A stretch of 48,991 nt of DNA from Streptomyces rubellomurinus (GCF_000961885.1 NZ_JZKH01000061.1:1-48991), one strand, 5' to 3'; counted from the stretch's first letter, positions 8,167-17,688 are shown. Numbers and translations: made by a program. Notes: generated from the letters alone by a model not told the origin.

Positions 8167-8180
8167 CGGTCGGTCCTCGG

Positions 8181-9437
8181 TCAGGCGGTCAGGAGGCAGG
8201 CGTCCCAGCGGGTCGCCGGTGCGGCGTGGGTGGCGGGGGCGAGCAGCGCGAGGGCGGTGCCGGCGGCGCCGTCCAGGAAGGCGGGTCCGGTCTGGGCGAG
8301 GAGCCGCCGGGCCTGGGCGTCGGGGTCGGTGCGCGGCGGGTGGGTGGTGTCCAGGAGCAGGGCGGCGGCGGAGCGCAGCCGGGCCGCGGTGCGCGGAAGG
8401 GCGTCGGCGGCGGCTCGGTGGGCGATGTGGGCGAGCCCGGCGTAGCCGTGGCAGGCGGACAGGTCGGTGGTCGCCGCCAGCGACGGCGGGTCCAGCAGGG
8501 CGGTGGCGAGGGCGTCCTCGGCGTCGTGCCGTAGGCGCTGGTCGCCGAGGGCGAGGGCGGCGAGCTGCTGGGCGCGGGCGATGCCGGCGGTGCCGTAGCA
8601 CCAGCTCGGCCGCTGCGGGGCCAGCGGTCCGCGGACGGCGCCGGTCAGGTGGGCGGGGGTGACCCAGTACGGCCAGGCGTGGCGCTCGCGCCAGCGCTCC
8701 AGCCAGGCCAGGATCGTGCTGATTGCGGACCGTTGGCCGTCGACCTCGACGCCGTGGCGCAAGGCCAGGGCGAGGAGGGCGAGGGGACCTGCGATCCCGT
8801 GCGCGAGCCCGTTGTTGGCGTGCCCGTCCGGGATCCGGTCGTCCGGTTCGCCGGAGGGGCCGCTAGGGGTCCACCAGCCGGGCAGGACCCGGCCGTGGTG
8901 CTTGACGTCGTCGGTGAGGCGGACCAGGTAGGTGAGCACGGTGCGGATCGCCTCGCCGCGCGGGGCGCGGTGCAGCAGGACGGAGCCGATGCCGGCCAGC
9001 CCGCGGATCGTGTCGAACTCGGCCAGGGCCGGGAGTTCGGCGGCGTCGATCCGGGCGAGCGCCGCCTCGCAGCGGCGCTGCGCGTCGGCGGCGACGGCCT
9101 GGCCGAGGTGGTCGAGGGCGCGCCGGTAGGAGCCGGGCCGGGTCTGGGCGGCGCAGCCGAGGACGTGCGCCAGGGCGGGGGCGCCGTAGTAGAGGTGGCT
9201 GTCGGGGCCGCTGGTGATCTGGTTGTCGGCCGCCACCTCCAGCCATGCCCGCGCACGGTCCCACGGGCCCCGCCCGGCGGCGGCGCGCTCGATGTGGAGC
9301 AGGGCGACGCCGGGGGCACCAGTTGCCAGGGACTGGCGCCACTGCGGACGCGAAGCCCAGCTCTCGGGGACGCGGTTGGGGTCGGCGAGGAGGTCGGCGA
9401 TCCGGTCGGACAGGTGGAGGGCGGGGTGCGGGTTCAC
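8181..9437 (-). CDS. lanC: LanC lanthipeptide cyclase
   Basis: 418 residues with the LanC signature. GLAHGIAG is at 210-217, SWCYGTAGIA holds zinc ligand C280, and SACHGYAGLA holds ligands C329 and H330. All three zinc ligands and the catalytic His (H213) are present, so it should catalyse Michael addition of Cys thiols to dehydro-residues. The start is a GTG overlapping the LanB stop (GTGA), showing translational coupling of dehydratase and cyclase. Length is normal for LanC. It acts in the cytosol on the FxLD precursor at 12617. No membrane segment or leader is seen. Confidence 0.93.
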   Translation of the reverse strand: MNPHPALHLSDRIADLLADPNRVPESWASRPQWRQSLATGAPGVALLHIERAAAGRGPWDRARAWLEVAADNQITSGPDSHLYYGAPALAHVLGCAAQTRPGSYRRALDHLGQAVAADAQRRCEAALARIDAAELPALAEFDTIRGLAGIGSVLLHRAPRGEAIRTVLTYLVRLTDDVKHHGRVLPGWWTPSGPSGEPDDRIPDGHANNGLAHGIAGPLALLALALRHGVEVDGQRSAISTILAWLERWRERHAWPYWVTPAHLTGAVRGPLAPQRPSWCYGTAGIARAQQLAALALGDQRLRHDAEDALATALLDPPSLAATTDLSACHGYAGLAHIAHRAAADALPRTAARLRSAAALLLDTTHPPRTDPDAQARRLLAQTGPAFLDGAAGTALALLAPATHAAPATRWDACLLTA

Positions 9438-12400
9438 AGGTCACCGTCCCGGGAGAGGCGGGCGAACGCGGCGGCGCGGGCCAGGTACAGGACTTGGGCC
9501 TCGTCGTCGAAGTCGATGCGGTGGGCGCGGCCGTAGGAGCAGTGCAGCAGCGAGCCGAGGACGTCATCCGGCGAGACACCCTGGGTGTGCGGTCCGGGGA
9601 AGAAGCGGCGGTAGGCGTCGAGGGCCTGGTGGCGCTCGGCCCAGGCGTCCACGATCGCGGCGCCGCCGGGCTGTTCGCGCAGCGCCGCGAAGCCGTCTGC
9701 GGGGTCGGCGAGGCGGACAGCCTCGCGGAAGAGGGGCCGGGCGATGGTCGCGGGGGGCATGGCGGGGACGTTGCGGATGAGCCAGCGCAGCCCGGCGCAG
9801 GGCGAGCCGGTGAAACCTGAGGCGATGGCGACGGCGTGGGCGGTCAGCAGCGCCAGCCTCCCGGGCCGCGCTGGCTGGGACAGCTGGGCGAGGGCGGCGG
9901 CGGAGTCAGAGCGGAAGACGCGCTCGGCGGCGGCCCAGGCGGGGCCCTCGCCCCAGCGGCCGTGCTCCGTGTAGGAGGTGGGGTAGACGACTGCGGACAG
10001 CAGCCCGGCCCGGTGGAGTCCGGCGGTCCAGGTGCTGATCACCGTGGCGGCGTGCCCGAACGCGTCGGGGTGGGGCAGGGTGATGCGCAGCCGCAGGTGC
10101 TGGCCTGGGTCGCGGAAGCGCACGAACCACCAGTCGGGGTCACCGAGTTGGTCCAGGAGGTCGGGCAGGTACTGGGTGAGGATGACGTCCTGGCGGTCGA
10201 GGTCGCCGTACAGCGAGGCGAGCAGGAGGCGGGAGGTGCCGGGGGCGTCGCCGTGGCCGCGCGGCAGGAGCCGCGCGGTGGTGGGCCTGGGCAGCACAGG
10301 CCAGGGCGGCGTCTGGGTGGCGGTGACCGGGACGGCGACCTCGTGGGCCCGGCCTCCCGCCCAGCCCAGGTCGGTCGGGGCCGGTGTCTCCACGAGGACG
10401 GCGTGCGGCGCGGAGGCGAGGTGGGAGCGCAGCAGGACACGGTGGCCGGGGTGGTCCAGGTCGAGAGGCAGGCCCTGGCTGTCGGCGGCCAGCAGCACCC
10501 GCCGCGGTGCACGGCGCCGCTCCAGCAGGTCGAGCAGAGCCGCCTCCCACCGCTCCCACGGCTCCCGCGCGGGCGGAAGCTCGGAGGCGGACAGCCGCCA
10601 GGCGGCCGGCGAGAGGATGATGCGCCCGTGCCGCAGCCGGGGCCGAAACGGCAGGCTGGACAGCGCGCCCCAGGAGAAGGCGGTGACCTGCGCGCCCTGG
10701 GCACGGGAGAGTTCACAGATCAGCCGGGCCATCGGCGCCGTGTGGGTGCGCAGGTTCAGGGCGTGGGTGGCGTTCGCCTCGATCCGCACCCCGAGCGCGG
10801 GCGCGGCCAGGTACATCCGGCGCCCGTCGCAGCCGACCGCCAGATCCTCCAGCCGCACAACGCCCTCGGTGCCCGGGCGGTGCTCGGCGAGGCTGACGAC
10901 CAGCTGCCCGGTCGCCGCACTGCGGGCCACGTGCCCGGTCGCCGGGTCCAGCGGCGGGCAGGACAGCTGCGCGGTGACCGCCTGGTCGTCCATGGTCGGC
11001 AGGTTCGTCAGCACGCTGGTGAAGGCCGCCCGGTGCTGCGGGTCGAGGAGGTGGAGGAAGCGTCCGGTCGAGACACCGGCGGCGCGGGCGACGGAGACGA
11101 CCTCCAGCCAGAACTCGCCCCGGTCCAGGGCCTGTCGGCTGGCGGCGTGGAGGCCGAAGACGACTTCCAGGTGCGGGGGCAGGCGCGGCCCCTCGGCGGG
11201 GCCGAGGTCGAGCGCGTCCAGCAGCTGCTCGCCGAGGACAACTTCGCGGTGCCCGTCGAGCGCCGCCCGCTGGGCGAGGGCGGCCAGGATTTCATCGCGC
11301 TCGCCGAAACGCGGCGGCTCGGCTACCCGGGCGCCCGGGTAGCCGTCCGGCCAGCCGATCCCGCTGTCCGCGACCACGTCCAGCAGCGGTACCAGTGCGC
11401 CCCGGCCGAACCGCTCGTAGAACCGCTGGTGGTAGGAACGCCACGCCGCCGACCCGAAGGGGAGGGCGCTGAGGCGGGTGAGCAGCCCGGCGGCCTTCGC
11501 GGCCTCGTCGGCCACGGCCTGGGGCAGGACGAGGTCGGCGTCCAGGCGCACGTCCACGGCCAGCCCCGGCCGGTCCCGCGCGCCGGGCCGGTCGGTGGCG
11601 GCCATCGCCCGGGTGATCTCCGCACGGGCGGCACGGCTCGGCGACCGGGTGTGGGCGGCGATCGCACGGTCGGCGGCGCGCAGGTCGGCGAGGACCTCGG
11701 CGGCTTCCGGGACTTGGTCGGCGCCGGCCTTCTCCAGCGCGGCCAGCAGGTGAGCGAGCGGGTCCGGCTCGGTGGCCGGGGCCCGGAGGCTGGTGATCAG
11801 CGCGCCGTGGGCGACCAGCTCGGCCAGCACGCCCTCGATCCTCGCCGTGGCCGCTCCGGGAAACTCCGCACGGAGCTTGCCGGTCACCACCCCGAACGGG
11901 ACCGGGCGGCGGGCGACATCGAGGGCGAAGGCGACCGGGCGGGTGTGGCGCAGGCTCACCTCCGCCGCGCCCGTACCGCCCCCGGGCCGCTCCAGCGGCC
12001 GGTGCGGGATCACCAGCCGGTCACCGCGAACGTGGCCGGTGTCGTTCGCCGCCACCTCCAGCCGGGAGAGCAGCGCAGGTATGCGCTCCAACTGGCCGAT
12101 CACATGGGCGAGCCAGGCGGACGAGGCCCGCGCGACAACCTGGTGGCCGTCGCCCCAGCGCAGGTCGGCGACGGGAGCGAAGGTCGCCGCCTGGACGCCG
12201 GCGAAGTGCCCGAACGGGGTCGGCCTCCCAAGAGCGCGCAGCAGGTAGCGGGCGGTGGACAGGGCGGCGCGCCGCACCTCCCGCGGCCGCTGCTCACCGG
12301 AGAGCAGCTGTCGGACCTGGCGGGCCAGGGCAGGGCTTGCCAGCGCGAGCGCCTCGGCGGTGTCCTCGTCGGCCCACACCTCGCGCAGCCACCCGGCCTG

Positions 12401-12532
12401 TTGGACGGCTGGCTCGGGGCTGGTGGTGGTGAGGTCCGGCCAGGCGGGAACCAGCAGAGCGGGACGGGCGACAGCGCGCACCAGTGCCACGTCTGCAGCG
12501 CGGTAAGGGGCCGAACGGGCGGAGCGGCGCAT
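9434..12532 (-). CDS. lanB: Full-length class I lanthipeptide dehydratase
   Basis: 1032 residues, the normal length of a one-chain LanB. The N-terminal part (~1-700) corresponds to the glutamylation domain, which uses Glu-tRNA(Glu) to activate Ser/Thr. The C-terminal part (~760-1030) is the elimination domain, with the conserved WWFVRFRDPGQHLRLR segment at ~800-815. The ATG at 12532 follows a GAGGTCCCCG site, and an upstream hairpin at 12572-12609 lies between it and the precursor gene. The precursor offers Thr46, Thr51 and Thr52 near three Cys as possible dehydration sites. The stop overlaps the LanC start. The function is well supported; which residues are modified is inference. Confidence 0.93.
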   Translation of the reverse strand: MRRSARSAPYRAADVALVRAVARPALLVPAWPDLTTTSPEPAVQQAGWLREVWADEDTAEALALASPALARQVRQLLSGEQRPREVRRAALSTARYLLRALGRPTPFGHFAGVQAATFAPVADLRWGDGHQVVARASSAWLAHVIGQLERIPALLSRLEVAANDTGHVRGDRLVIPHRPLERPGGGTGAAEVSLRHTRPVAFALDVARRPVPFGVVTGKLRAEFPGAATARIEGVLAELVAHGALITSLRAPATEPDPLAHLLAALEKAGADQVPEAAEVLADLRAADRAIAAHTRSPSRAARAEITRAMAATDRPGARDRPGLAVDVRLDADLVLPQAVADEAAKAAGLLTRLSALPFGSAAWRSYHQRFYERFGRGALVPLLDVVADSGIGWPDGYPGARVAEPPRFGERDEILAALAQRAALDGHREVVLGEQLLDALDLGPAEGPRLPPHLEVVFGLHAASRQALDRGEFWLEVVSVARAAGVSTGRFLHLLDPQHRAAFTSVLTNLPTMDDQAVTAQLSCPPLDPATGHVARSAATGQLVVSLAEHRPGTEGVVRLEDLAVGCDGRRMYLAAPALGVRIEANATHALNLRTHTAPMARLICELSRAQGAQVTAFSWGALSSLPFRPRLRHGRIILSPAAWRLSASELPPAREPWERWEAALLDLLERRRAPRRVLLAADSQGLPLDLDHPGHRVLLRSHLASAPHAVLVETPAPTDLGWAGGRAHEVAVPVTATQTPPWPVLPRPTTARLLPRGHGDAPGTSRLLLASLYGDLDRQDVILTQYLPDLLDQLGDPDWWFVRFRDPGQHLRLRITLPHPDAFGHAATVISTWTAGLHRAGLLSAVVYPTSYTEHGRWGEGPAWAAAERVFRSDSAAALAQLSQPARPGRLALLTAHAVAIASGFTGSPCAGLRWLIRNVPAMPPATIARPLFREAVRLADPADGFAALREQPGGAAIVDAWAERHQALDAYRRFFPGPHTQGVSPDDVLGSLLHCSYGRAHRIDFDDEAQVLYLARAAAFARLSRDGDL

Positions 12533-12571
12533 CGGGGACCTCGGGAGTTGTCGGGACGCTGGCGGGGCGGT

Positions 12572-12609
12572 GGTGCCGCCGGAAGGACGGCTGTCCTTCC
12601 GGCGGCACC
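12572..12609 (-). terminator. Strong attenuator hairpin between lanA and lanB
   Basis: A perfect 17-base stem (arms 12572-12588 and 12593-12609; GGTGCCGCCGGAAGGAC with its complement) with a 4-base GGCT loop, 8 bases after the precursor stop. Such stems after precursor genes allow more precursor than enzyme to be made by partial readthrough. No T-tract, so Rho-independent strength is uncertain; it may also protect the precursor mRNA end. Confidence 0.75.
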
Positions 12610-12616
12610 GGGTGGA

Positions 12617-12784
12617 TCAGTGGAAGCCGGTGGTGCAGGCACCGCACGTCGCGCCGCAGCCGTCGTCCGTGAGGACCTCCAGGCTGGCGGCGTCGGTCCG
12701 CTCGACGATGGTCACGTCGAGGTCGAACTCGTCGGTGGCCGCCACCGGGGCGGCCGGGGTCTCGGCCTTGATCTGACGGGCCAT
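12617..12784 (-). CDS. lanA: FxLD-family lanthipeptide precursor (LanA)
   Basis: 55 residues. The leader carries FDLD at 20-23 within EFDLDVTIVE, the recognition motif of FxLD lanthipeptides. The C-terminal region has D40-D41-G42, Cys at 43, 47 and 50, and Thr at 46, 51 and 52, ending FH. The ATG is 6-7 bases after an excellent AGGAGG site. The gene is first in the operon with LanB, LanC and the methyltransferase. The Cys come after only three Thr within the core, so at most three rings are possible, perhaps with Thr39 or Ser34 as donors. The Asp-Gly pair is an ideal site for succinimide/isoaspartate formation. The leader cleavage site is not obvious; no protease is encoded nearby. Confidence 0.9.
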   Translation of the reverse strand: MARQIKAETPAAPVAATDEFDLDVTIVERTDAASLEVLTDDGCGATCGACTTGFH

Positions 12785-12875
12785 GTGATACCTCCTGTTC
12801 GAACTTCCCTTGCGGGACCTGGCGTCGGGGCGCGGACGTGCGCCTCGCATCACCAGGAGATGGTGGGGCGACCTC

Positions 12876-12906
12876 GCCGCCCGTGGCCGGCATGTCCACG
12901 GGCGGC
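12876..12906 (-). terminator. Hairpin after the STAND/TPR gene
   Basis: GCCGCCCGTGG pairs perfectly with CCACGGGCGGC across a 9-base loop, about 110 bases after the stop at 13019 and ~90 before the precursor start. It probably ends the upstream transcript, leaving the precursor to start from its own promoter in 12785-12875. I see no convincing -35/-10 there. Confidence 0.55.
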
Positions 12907-13018
12907 GGGCGGTCAGCCGTGCGCGCGGGGCGCTACGGCCGGTCGCGGTGACCGGGCGCGGGACGGACCGGGGAGCGGTCGTCGCCGGCGTGGCTCGTGC
13001 CGGTTCGGCCGGGGGCGG

Positions 13019-15121
13019 TCACGGGAGGTTCGCCTGGGTGATCCGGGCGTCGAGGCGATCCATGTCCCTCAGGCTGGCCAGCGCGGTGTACTGGTCGAGG
13101 CTGGCGCTGTACCAGGCGAGCGCTGCCTCCTTCGCCCCCGCGCGTTCGGCGTCCTGGCCGAGGAACTCCGTGGCGTGGGCGCACCAGTGGGCGTGGCCGA
13201 TCCCCTCGAAGGTCTCCCGGGCCTGGGTGAGGGCGGTGACGGCGAGGTCGTGCCGTCCGGCGAGGGAGTGGGCTTCGCCGAGGAAGGCCAGGGCCCGGGC
13301 GGCGTTGAGCGGGTCGGGCGGATTGAGCAGGGCCAGACTCGCGCGGGCTTCCGAGAGCGGGGCCACGCCGTCGTCGGGCTGGCCCTGGCGGGCGGCGGCC
13401 GAGCCGAGCAGGATGTCCGCCAGCGCGGCACCACGGAGGTCTTCGAGGTCGTCGTAGAGGCGGGCGGCCTCGCTGAGGTGGGGCTTCGCGTCGGCGTAGT
13501 GTCCGCCGGCCCACAGGCACGAGCCGATGCCCATCGTGCACTGGGCGATCCCGCTGAGGTCCTCGTCGGCGGCGGCCAGGTCGAGGGCCTCCTGGTAGCG
13601 CTGTTGGGCGTCGGCGAGGCTGCCGGTCCCTTTCAGGGCGAGGGCCAGGGTGGTGGTCATCTCGCGGATCGCCATGTGGTCGCCCCAGAGCTTGGCGGAC
13701 CACAGGCCCTGCTTGTGGGCGGCCACGCTGAGGTCGAGGCGTCGCAGGCGGTGGAAGAGCGGCCACAGGTCGTGGACCAGGGTGACGAGCGCCTGGTGCT
13801 CGCCGAGTTCGCGGGCGGCGTCGAGGGCGGGCTGGATGGCGGGTGCGATGGCCTCCAGCCAGGCCAGCGCGCTGTGCTCGCCGTCGAAGCGGATCGGTTC
13901 GCTGGGCAGGTGGCGGTGCTGGCGGGGCAGCACGCGGTGGTGCGGGGTGAGCTGCTGGACGGTGGCGTGCGCGGTGGCGGTCAGGACGTCCAGGTAGCGC
14001 TGGACGACCAGGACCCGGATCTTGTTCGAGTCGGCGCCGACTGCGGTGGTCCGGAAGCTGTCGTGCAGGGCGGGCCGGAACCGGTACACCTCGCCGCGGC
14101 CGGTACATCGGCCGGTGTGTTCCAACAGGTGACGGGCGGTGAGGTCTTGGAGCAGCTGTCCGGTTTGGACGACCGGGGTCGCGGTCGCTGCGGCGGCCGT
14201 GAGCACGTCGAAGTCGGGTGCGGGCAGCAGGGCCAGGAGCCGCAGCAGCCGGGACTCGGGTTCGGGCAGCGAGTCGTAGACGAGCGCGGTCGTCATCGTG
14301 ACGGCCTCCGTGGTTGTGGGTGCCGTGAGCACCGGGTGATCGCTGAGCGGCCGGGCCGGGTCGAGCACGGCCTCCCCGGCGGCGAGGCCGACCGCGAGCG
14401 GGTTGCCGCCGCAGGCCAGGACCATCGCGGCGGCGGCCTGCGGCTCGGCGTGGACGCGCTGTTCGCCGACGATCCGGCCGAGCAGCAGGAGGGAGTGCTC
14501 GGGTGAGAGCGCCTCCAGGCGGTGGTGGCGTGCGCCGTGGGCGGCGAGGGCGGGAAGGGGCGCCGAGCAGGTGACGACGACCGCGCACTGAGGGCTGGCG
14601 GGCACGAGCGGGAGGACCTGCTCGGCCGCTTCGGTGTCCTCCAGCACCACCAGCAGCCGCCGGGTGGCGGTCACCGACCGCCACAGCGCCAGCAGCTCCT
14701 CGGTGTGCCACGGCAGCACCTCGCCGTTGCCGAGACCGAGCGCCCGGAGCAGGGCTCGGGTCACCTCGCCGACCGTGGCCGGACGGCCGGCGCGCAGCCG
14801 GGCGACCAGCTGGCCGTCCGGGAACCGTTCGGCGGCCCGGTGGCCCCAGCGGGCGGCGACGGTTCGCTTCCCGATTCCGTCCGGGCCGCTGATCACCGCG
14901 ACTGGCGCGGTGGTCGGCGGCGGGTCGGCCAGCGCCGCGTCGAGGAAGGCGAGCGCGTCCGAGCGGTCGGTGAAGACCGCGGGCACCGCGAGCAGTTGCC
15001 GCGGAGTGGGCCAGGCCCGGCGCTCGGGGTGGAAGTGGATGGTGTGGATGTCACGCGCCTGCACGGCGGTGTGGAGCTGGGCGGAGCCGCCGATGGTGTT
15101 GCTCACCGAGCCGTGAGTCAC
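13019..15121 (-). CDS. STAND (NB-ARC) ATPase with TPR repeats
   Basis: 700 residues. A short N-terminal region (GSVSNTIGGSAQLHTAVQAR) of the type seen in Streptomyces NB-ARC/TPR proteins precedes an NB-ARC NTPase, with Walker A GPDGIGKRTVA at ~75-83 and Walker B LLVVLEDTE at ~150-158. Helical TPR-like repeats fill ~400-700 (for example AGGHYADAKPHLSEAARLYDDL). STAND proteins act as signal-sensing switches. Here it may be a cluster regulator or self-protection factor for the lanthipeptide. No DNA-binding domain is visible, so direct transcription control is less likely. GTG start overlaps the GH15 stop (GTGA) with a GGAGG site. Confidence 0.82.
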   Translation of the reverse strand: MTHGSVSNTIGGSAQLHTAVQARDIHTIHFHPERRAWPTPRQLLAVPAVFTDRSDALAFLDAALADPPPTTAPVAVISGPDGIGKRTVAARWGHRAAERFPDGQLVARLRAGRPATVGEVTRALLRALGLGNGEVLPWHTEELLALWRSVTATRRLLVVLEDTEAAEQVLPLVPASPQCAVVVTCSAPLPALAAHGARHHRLEALSPEHSLLLLGRIVGEQRVHAEPQAAAAMVLACGGNPLAVGLAAGEAVLDPARPLSDHPVLTAPTTTEAVTMTTALVYDSLPEPESRLLRLLALLPAPDFDVLTAAAATATPVVQTGQLLQDLTARHLLEHTGRCTGRGEVYRFRPALHDSFRTTAVGADSNKIRVLVVQRYLDVLTATAHATVQQLTPHHRVLPRQHRHLPSEPIRFDGEHSALAWLEAIAPAIQPALDAARELGEHQALVTLVHDLWPLFHRLRRLDLSVAAHKQGLWSAKLWGDHMAIREMTTTLALALKGTGSLADAQQRYQEALDLAAADEDLSGIAQCTMGIGSCLWAGGHYADAKPHLSEAARLYDDLEDLRGAALADILLGSAAARQGQPDDGVAPLSEARASLALLNPPDPLNAARALAFLGEAHSLAGRHDLAVTALTQARETFEGIGHAHWCAHATEFLGQDAERAGAKEAALAWYSASLDQYTALASLRDMDRLDARITQANLP

Positions 15122-17007
15122 TGTGCCTCCACAGCGGTGAGCACGGCCGGTGCGGGCCTGGGCTGGGTGGGTAGAGCAACCGCCTGGTGCTGCTGGGCGA
15201 GGCAGGAATCGACGAGCGCGAGCATGCTGAACGCCTGCGGGTAGTTCCCCAACTGGCGTTCGCTCACCGGGTCGTACTCCTCGGCGAGAAGCCCGACGTC
15301 GTTGCGCAGCACCAGAAGGCGGTCGAGCAGCTCGGATGCTGCGTCCCGGTAGCCGATCGCGTGGAGCGCGTCGGCGAGCCAGAACGCGCAGGGCAGGAAG
15401 GCGCCCTCGCGCCCGGCCAGGCCGTCGACGTTCGCACCGCTCGCCGCGTGGGTCGGGTAGCGGTGGACTAGGCCATCGGGGGTGGCTTGTTCGCGCTGGA
15501 CGGCCTCCACCGTGGCGATCACTCGCTTGTCGTCGCCGGGCAGGAACCCGAGCGCGGGGATCAGCAGGAGGGAGGCGTCCAGGTCCTCGCCGCCGTAGTA
15601 CTGGGTGAACGCCCCGCGCTGTGGGTCCAGGCCCCGCGCGCACACGTCGGCGTGGATCTCCTCGCGCACCGCGCGCAGGTGCTCCAGCCTCTCCGAATCG
15701 ACAGGAGTCCGGCGCTCCAGCAGCGTGACGAGCCGGTCGAAGAAGACCCAGGCGAGGATCTTGGAGTGGGTGAAGTGCCGGCGCGGCCCGCGCACCTCCC
15801 AGATTCCCTCGTCCGGGTCGCGCCACCGCTGCTCCAGCACGTCGGCCTGGAGGAGTAGCCACCGGTCGGCGTCCGGGTCGGGGGCGAGCCCGGCGTCCTC
15901 GGCGGCCAGCAGGGCGTCGGCCACCTCGCCGGGAACGTCGAGCTGGAGCTGGCCGGCGGCGCCGTTGCCCACCCGGACCGGACGCGAGCCCTCGTAGCCG
16001 GGCAGGTGGTCCAGGACGTACTCCTCCACGCCGGTCTCACCACCGATGCCGTAGAGCACGCCCGGGTCGACGGGGTCGACGTGGGCCAGCAGCCAATCGC
16101 GGAAGGTCCTGGCCTCGTCCAGGAACCCGCACCTGACCAGCGTCTTGACCGCCAGCGACCAGTCGCGCAGCCAGGCGAAGCGGTAGTCCCAGTTGCGCTC
16201 GCCGCCGAGCGCCTCGGGCAGCGACGTGGTGGGGGCCGCGACCATCCCCCCGTCCGCGGAGCACATCAACTTGAGGGTCACCAGGGCCCGCAGGACCACG
16301 GCCCGGTGCGGCCCCTGGTAGGTGCACGCGGACGCCCAGGACTCCCAGAAGCGCAGGGCGTCCGCGAGTTCGGCCAGGCTGTCGGTGGGCGCGGGCAACG
16401 GCAGGTCGGCGGGCTGCCACGACAGGGCGAGCACCGTCTTCTGGCCGGCTGCCACCGTGAAGTCGGCCCGGCAGGGGCCCTGCTGGCCGACGCTGTGGAG
16501 CGGCCCGTCGAGGCAGAAGGAGTCGTGCCCGCTAGTGGCCACGAGCCGGGCCTGCCCGCTGTGCTCCACACGGTGGAAGACCGGGCTGAGGCTCCCGTAG
16601 CCGGGGCGCGGGTGGAACTCGGAGGCGAAGTCCACCTTGCCGGTCAGGCCCTCCACCACCCACACGATCCGGGCCGGGGCGTAACCCGTCGCGTCGGGTG
16701 CCGGCATGAAGAGCGTGACGCGGGCCGAGCCCAACGGGGTGCTCCACTCCTGCTCCAGCACCGCGGAGTTGCCCGCGTAGCGCCGCCGGGTCCTGAGCGT
16801 CGGCGCACCATCGCTGTCGCGGGCGGGGGCGACGCGCCAGAAGCCGTGCTCGTCGTCGCCGAGCAGCGCGCTGAACACGGCGGTGGAGTCGAACCGGGGC
16901 CAGCACAACCAGGTGAGCATCGCGTCGCGGGTGACGAGGGCGGCAGTGCGGCCGTTGCCGATCAGGGCATGGTCCTCGATCGGCGGGGCGGACATGGGCA
17001 GGGACAT
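15118..17007 (-). CDS. GH15-family glucoamylase/trehalase-like glycosidase
   Basis: 629 residues typical of bacterial GH15 glucoamylase/trehalase-like enzymes: the N-terminal beta-sandwich with IEDHALIGNGRTAALV and WLCWPRFDS, and the (alpha/alpha)6 barrel with the family signature ERNWDYRFAWLRD near residue 270. It would hydrolyse alpha-glucosides; trehalose or short maltodextrins are possible. No signal peptide, so cytosolic. It overlaps the STAND gene by four bases and follows the LuxR gene, so it is part of the same transcript. Why a glycosidase sits in this operon is unclear. Catalytic Glu residues were not assigned by me. Confidence 0.88.
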   Translation of the reverse strand: MSLPMSAPPIEDHALIGNGRTAALVTRDAMLTWLCWPRFDSTAVFSALLGDDEHGFWRVAPARDSDGAPTLRTRRRYAGNSAVLEQEWSTPLGSARVTLFMPAPDATGYAPARIVWVVEGLTGKVDFASEFHPRPGYGSLSPVFHRVEHSGQARLVATSGHDSFCLDGPLHSVGQQGPCRADFTVAAGQKTVLALSWQPADLPLPAPTDSLAELADALRFWESWASACTYQGPHRAVVLRALVTLKLMCSADGGMVAAPTTSLPEALGGERNWDYRFAWLRDWSLAVKTLVRCGFLDEARTFRDWLLAHVDPVDPGVLYGIGGETGVEEYVLDHLPGYEGSRPVRVGNGAAGQLQLDVPGEVADALLAAEDAGLAPDPDADRWLLLQADVLEQRWRDPDEGIWEVRGPRRHFTHSKILAWVFFDRLVTLLERRTPVDSERLEHLRAVREEIHADVCARGLDPQRGAFTQYYGGEDLDASLLLIPALGFLPGDDKRVIATVEAVQREQATPDGLVHRYPTHAASGANVDGLAGREGAFLPCAFWLADALHAIGYRDAASELLDRLLVLRNDVGLLAEEYDPVSERQLGNYPQAFSMLALVDSCLAQQHQAVALPTQPRPAPAVLTAVEAQ

Positions 17008-17118
17008 GGTGGTCCTGACGCTGGGTGGAGAGGATGGCGGGGCGCCTCGTGGGACGGGCGTTCCCGGCGGCCTCGGGGCGGGTGGGGCGGCTGCGCGGCT
17101 ACGGCCGGGTGTCGGGCA

Positions 17119-17640
17119 TCAACTCGCCTGCTGCTGCGCGGGCGGGCTGGTGGTCGCGGAGAGCCAGGTGTCCGGCCAGCCGTTGCCCAGGGCGCTCAGC
17201 GGCACGATGTCGGTGAGGACGGCGAGGGCCGTTGCCTGCTGCCGGGTGCGGACGCCCAGGATGCGCATGATGGTCTGGAGGTAGGTGCGGACGCTGCTCT
17301 CGGCCAGGCCGAGGCGCTTCGCGGTCGCCCTCGGGTCCTCACCGGCGACCAGGCCGGCGAGCACCTGCTTGTGGCGAGGAAGCAGCGCCTCGCCGGTCGG
17401 GTGGGACACGGGCACGTCCTCAGGGCGCACCCATCCCCAGGCCGCGCCGAGAGCGGCGGCGCGGTGGCGGTACGGCGTGCCGAGCCGGGCCGTCAGCGCC
17501 TCGACGGCGGGGTTGACCGCCTTGGCGGCGAGGCCCGTGGCGCGGCTGATCGGGTCGATCAGGTGACCACCGGCGACCTGGCGCAGCAGCAGGACGTCGG
17601 CCTCGGACAGGTCCGGCCGGTCAGGAAGGGAAACGGGCAT
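17119..17640 (-). CDS. LuxR-type HTH transcriptional regulator
   Basis: 173 residues. The C-terminal LuxR/GerE-like HTH is clear (LLPRHKQVLAGLVAGEDPRA then TAKRLGLAESSVRTYLQTIM, residues ~95-140), including the hydrophobic recognition-helix pattern. The N-terminal half also looks like a second, degenerate HTH-like segment (LSEADVLLLRQVAGGHLIDP), so tandem wing-like domains are possible. There is no receiver domain or Walker site. The ATG at 17640 has an AAGGAG site; an earlier start would add six residues. As the only dedicated DNA-binding protein here, it may control the glycosidase-lanthipeptide transcript. Confidence 0.8.
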   Translation of the reverse strand: MPVSLPDRPDLSEADVLLLRQVAGGHLIDPISRATGLAAKAVNPAVEALTARLGTPYRHRAAALGAAWGWVRPEDVPVSHPTGEALLPRHKQVLAGLVAGEDPRATAKRLGLAESSVRTYLQTIMRILGVRTRQQATALAVLTDIVPLSALGNGWPDTWLSATTSPPAQQQAS

Positions 17641-17688
17641 GACGAAGCTCCTTGGCACGATCAGGTGAGGGCAGGGTGGGGTGTGCTG

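Noticed and set aside
8167..8601. N-terminal extension of the methyltransferase frame
   Set aside because: It overlaps LanC in another frame, is Arg/Pro-rich and lacks a ribosome site; the ATG at 8166 has one.
9836..14506. Very long plus-strand reading frame through the lanthipeptide genes
   Set aside because: It runs opposite to clear LanB, precursor and STAND genes with domain motifs; such open frames are expected in high-GC DNA.
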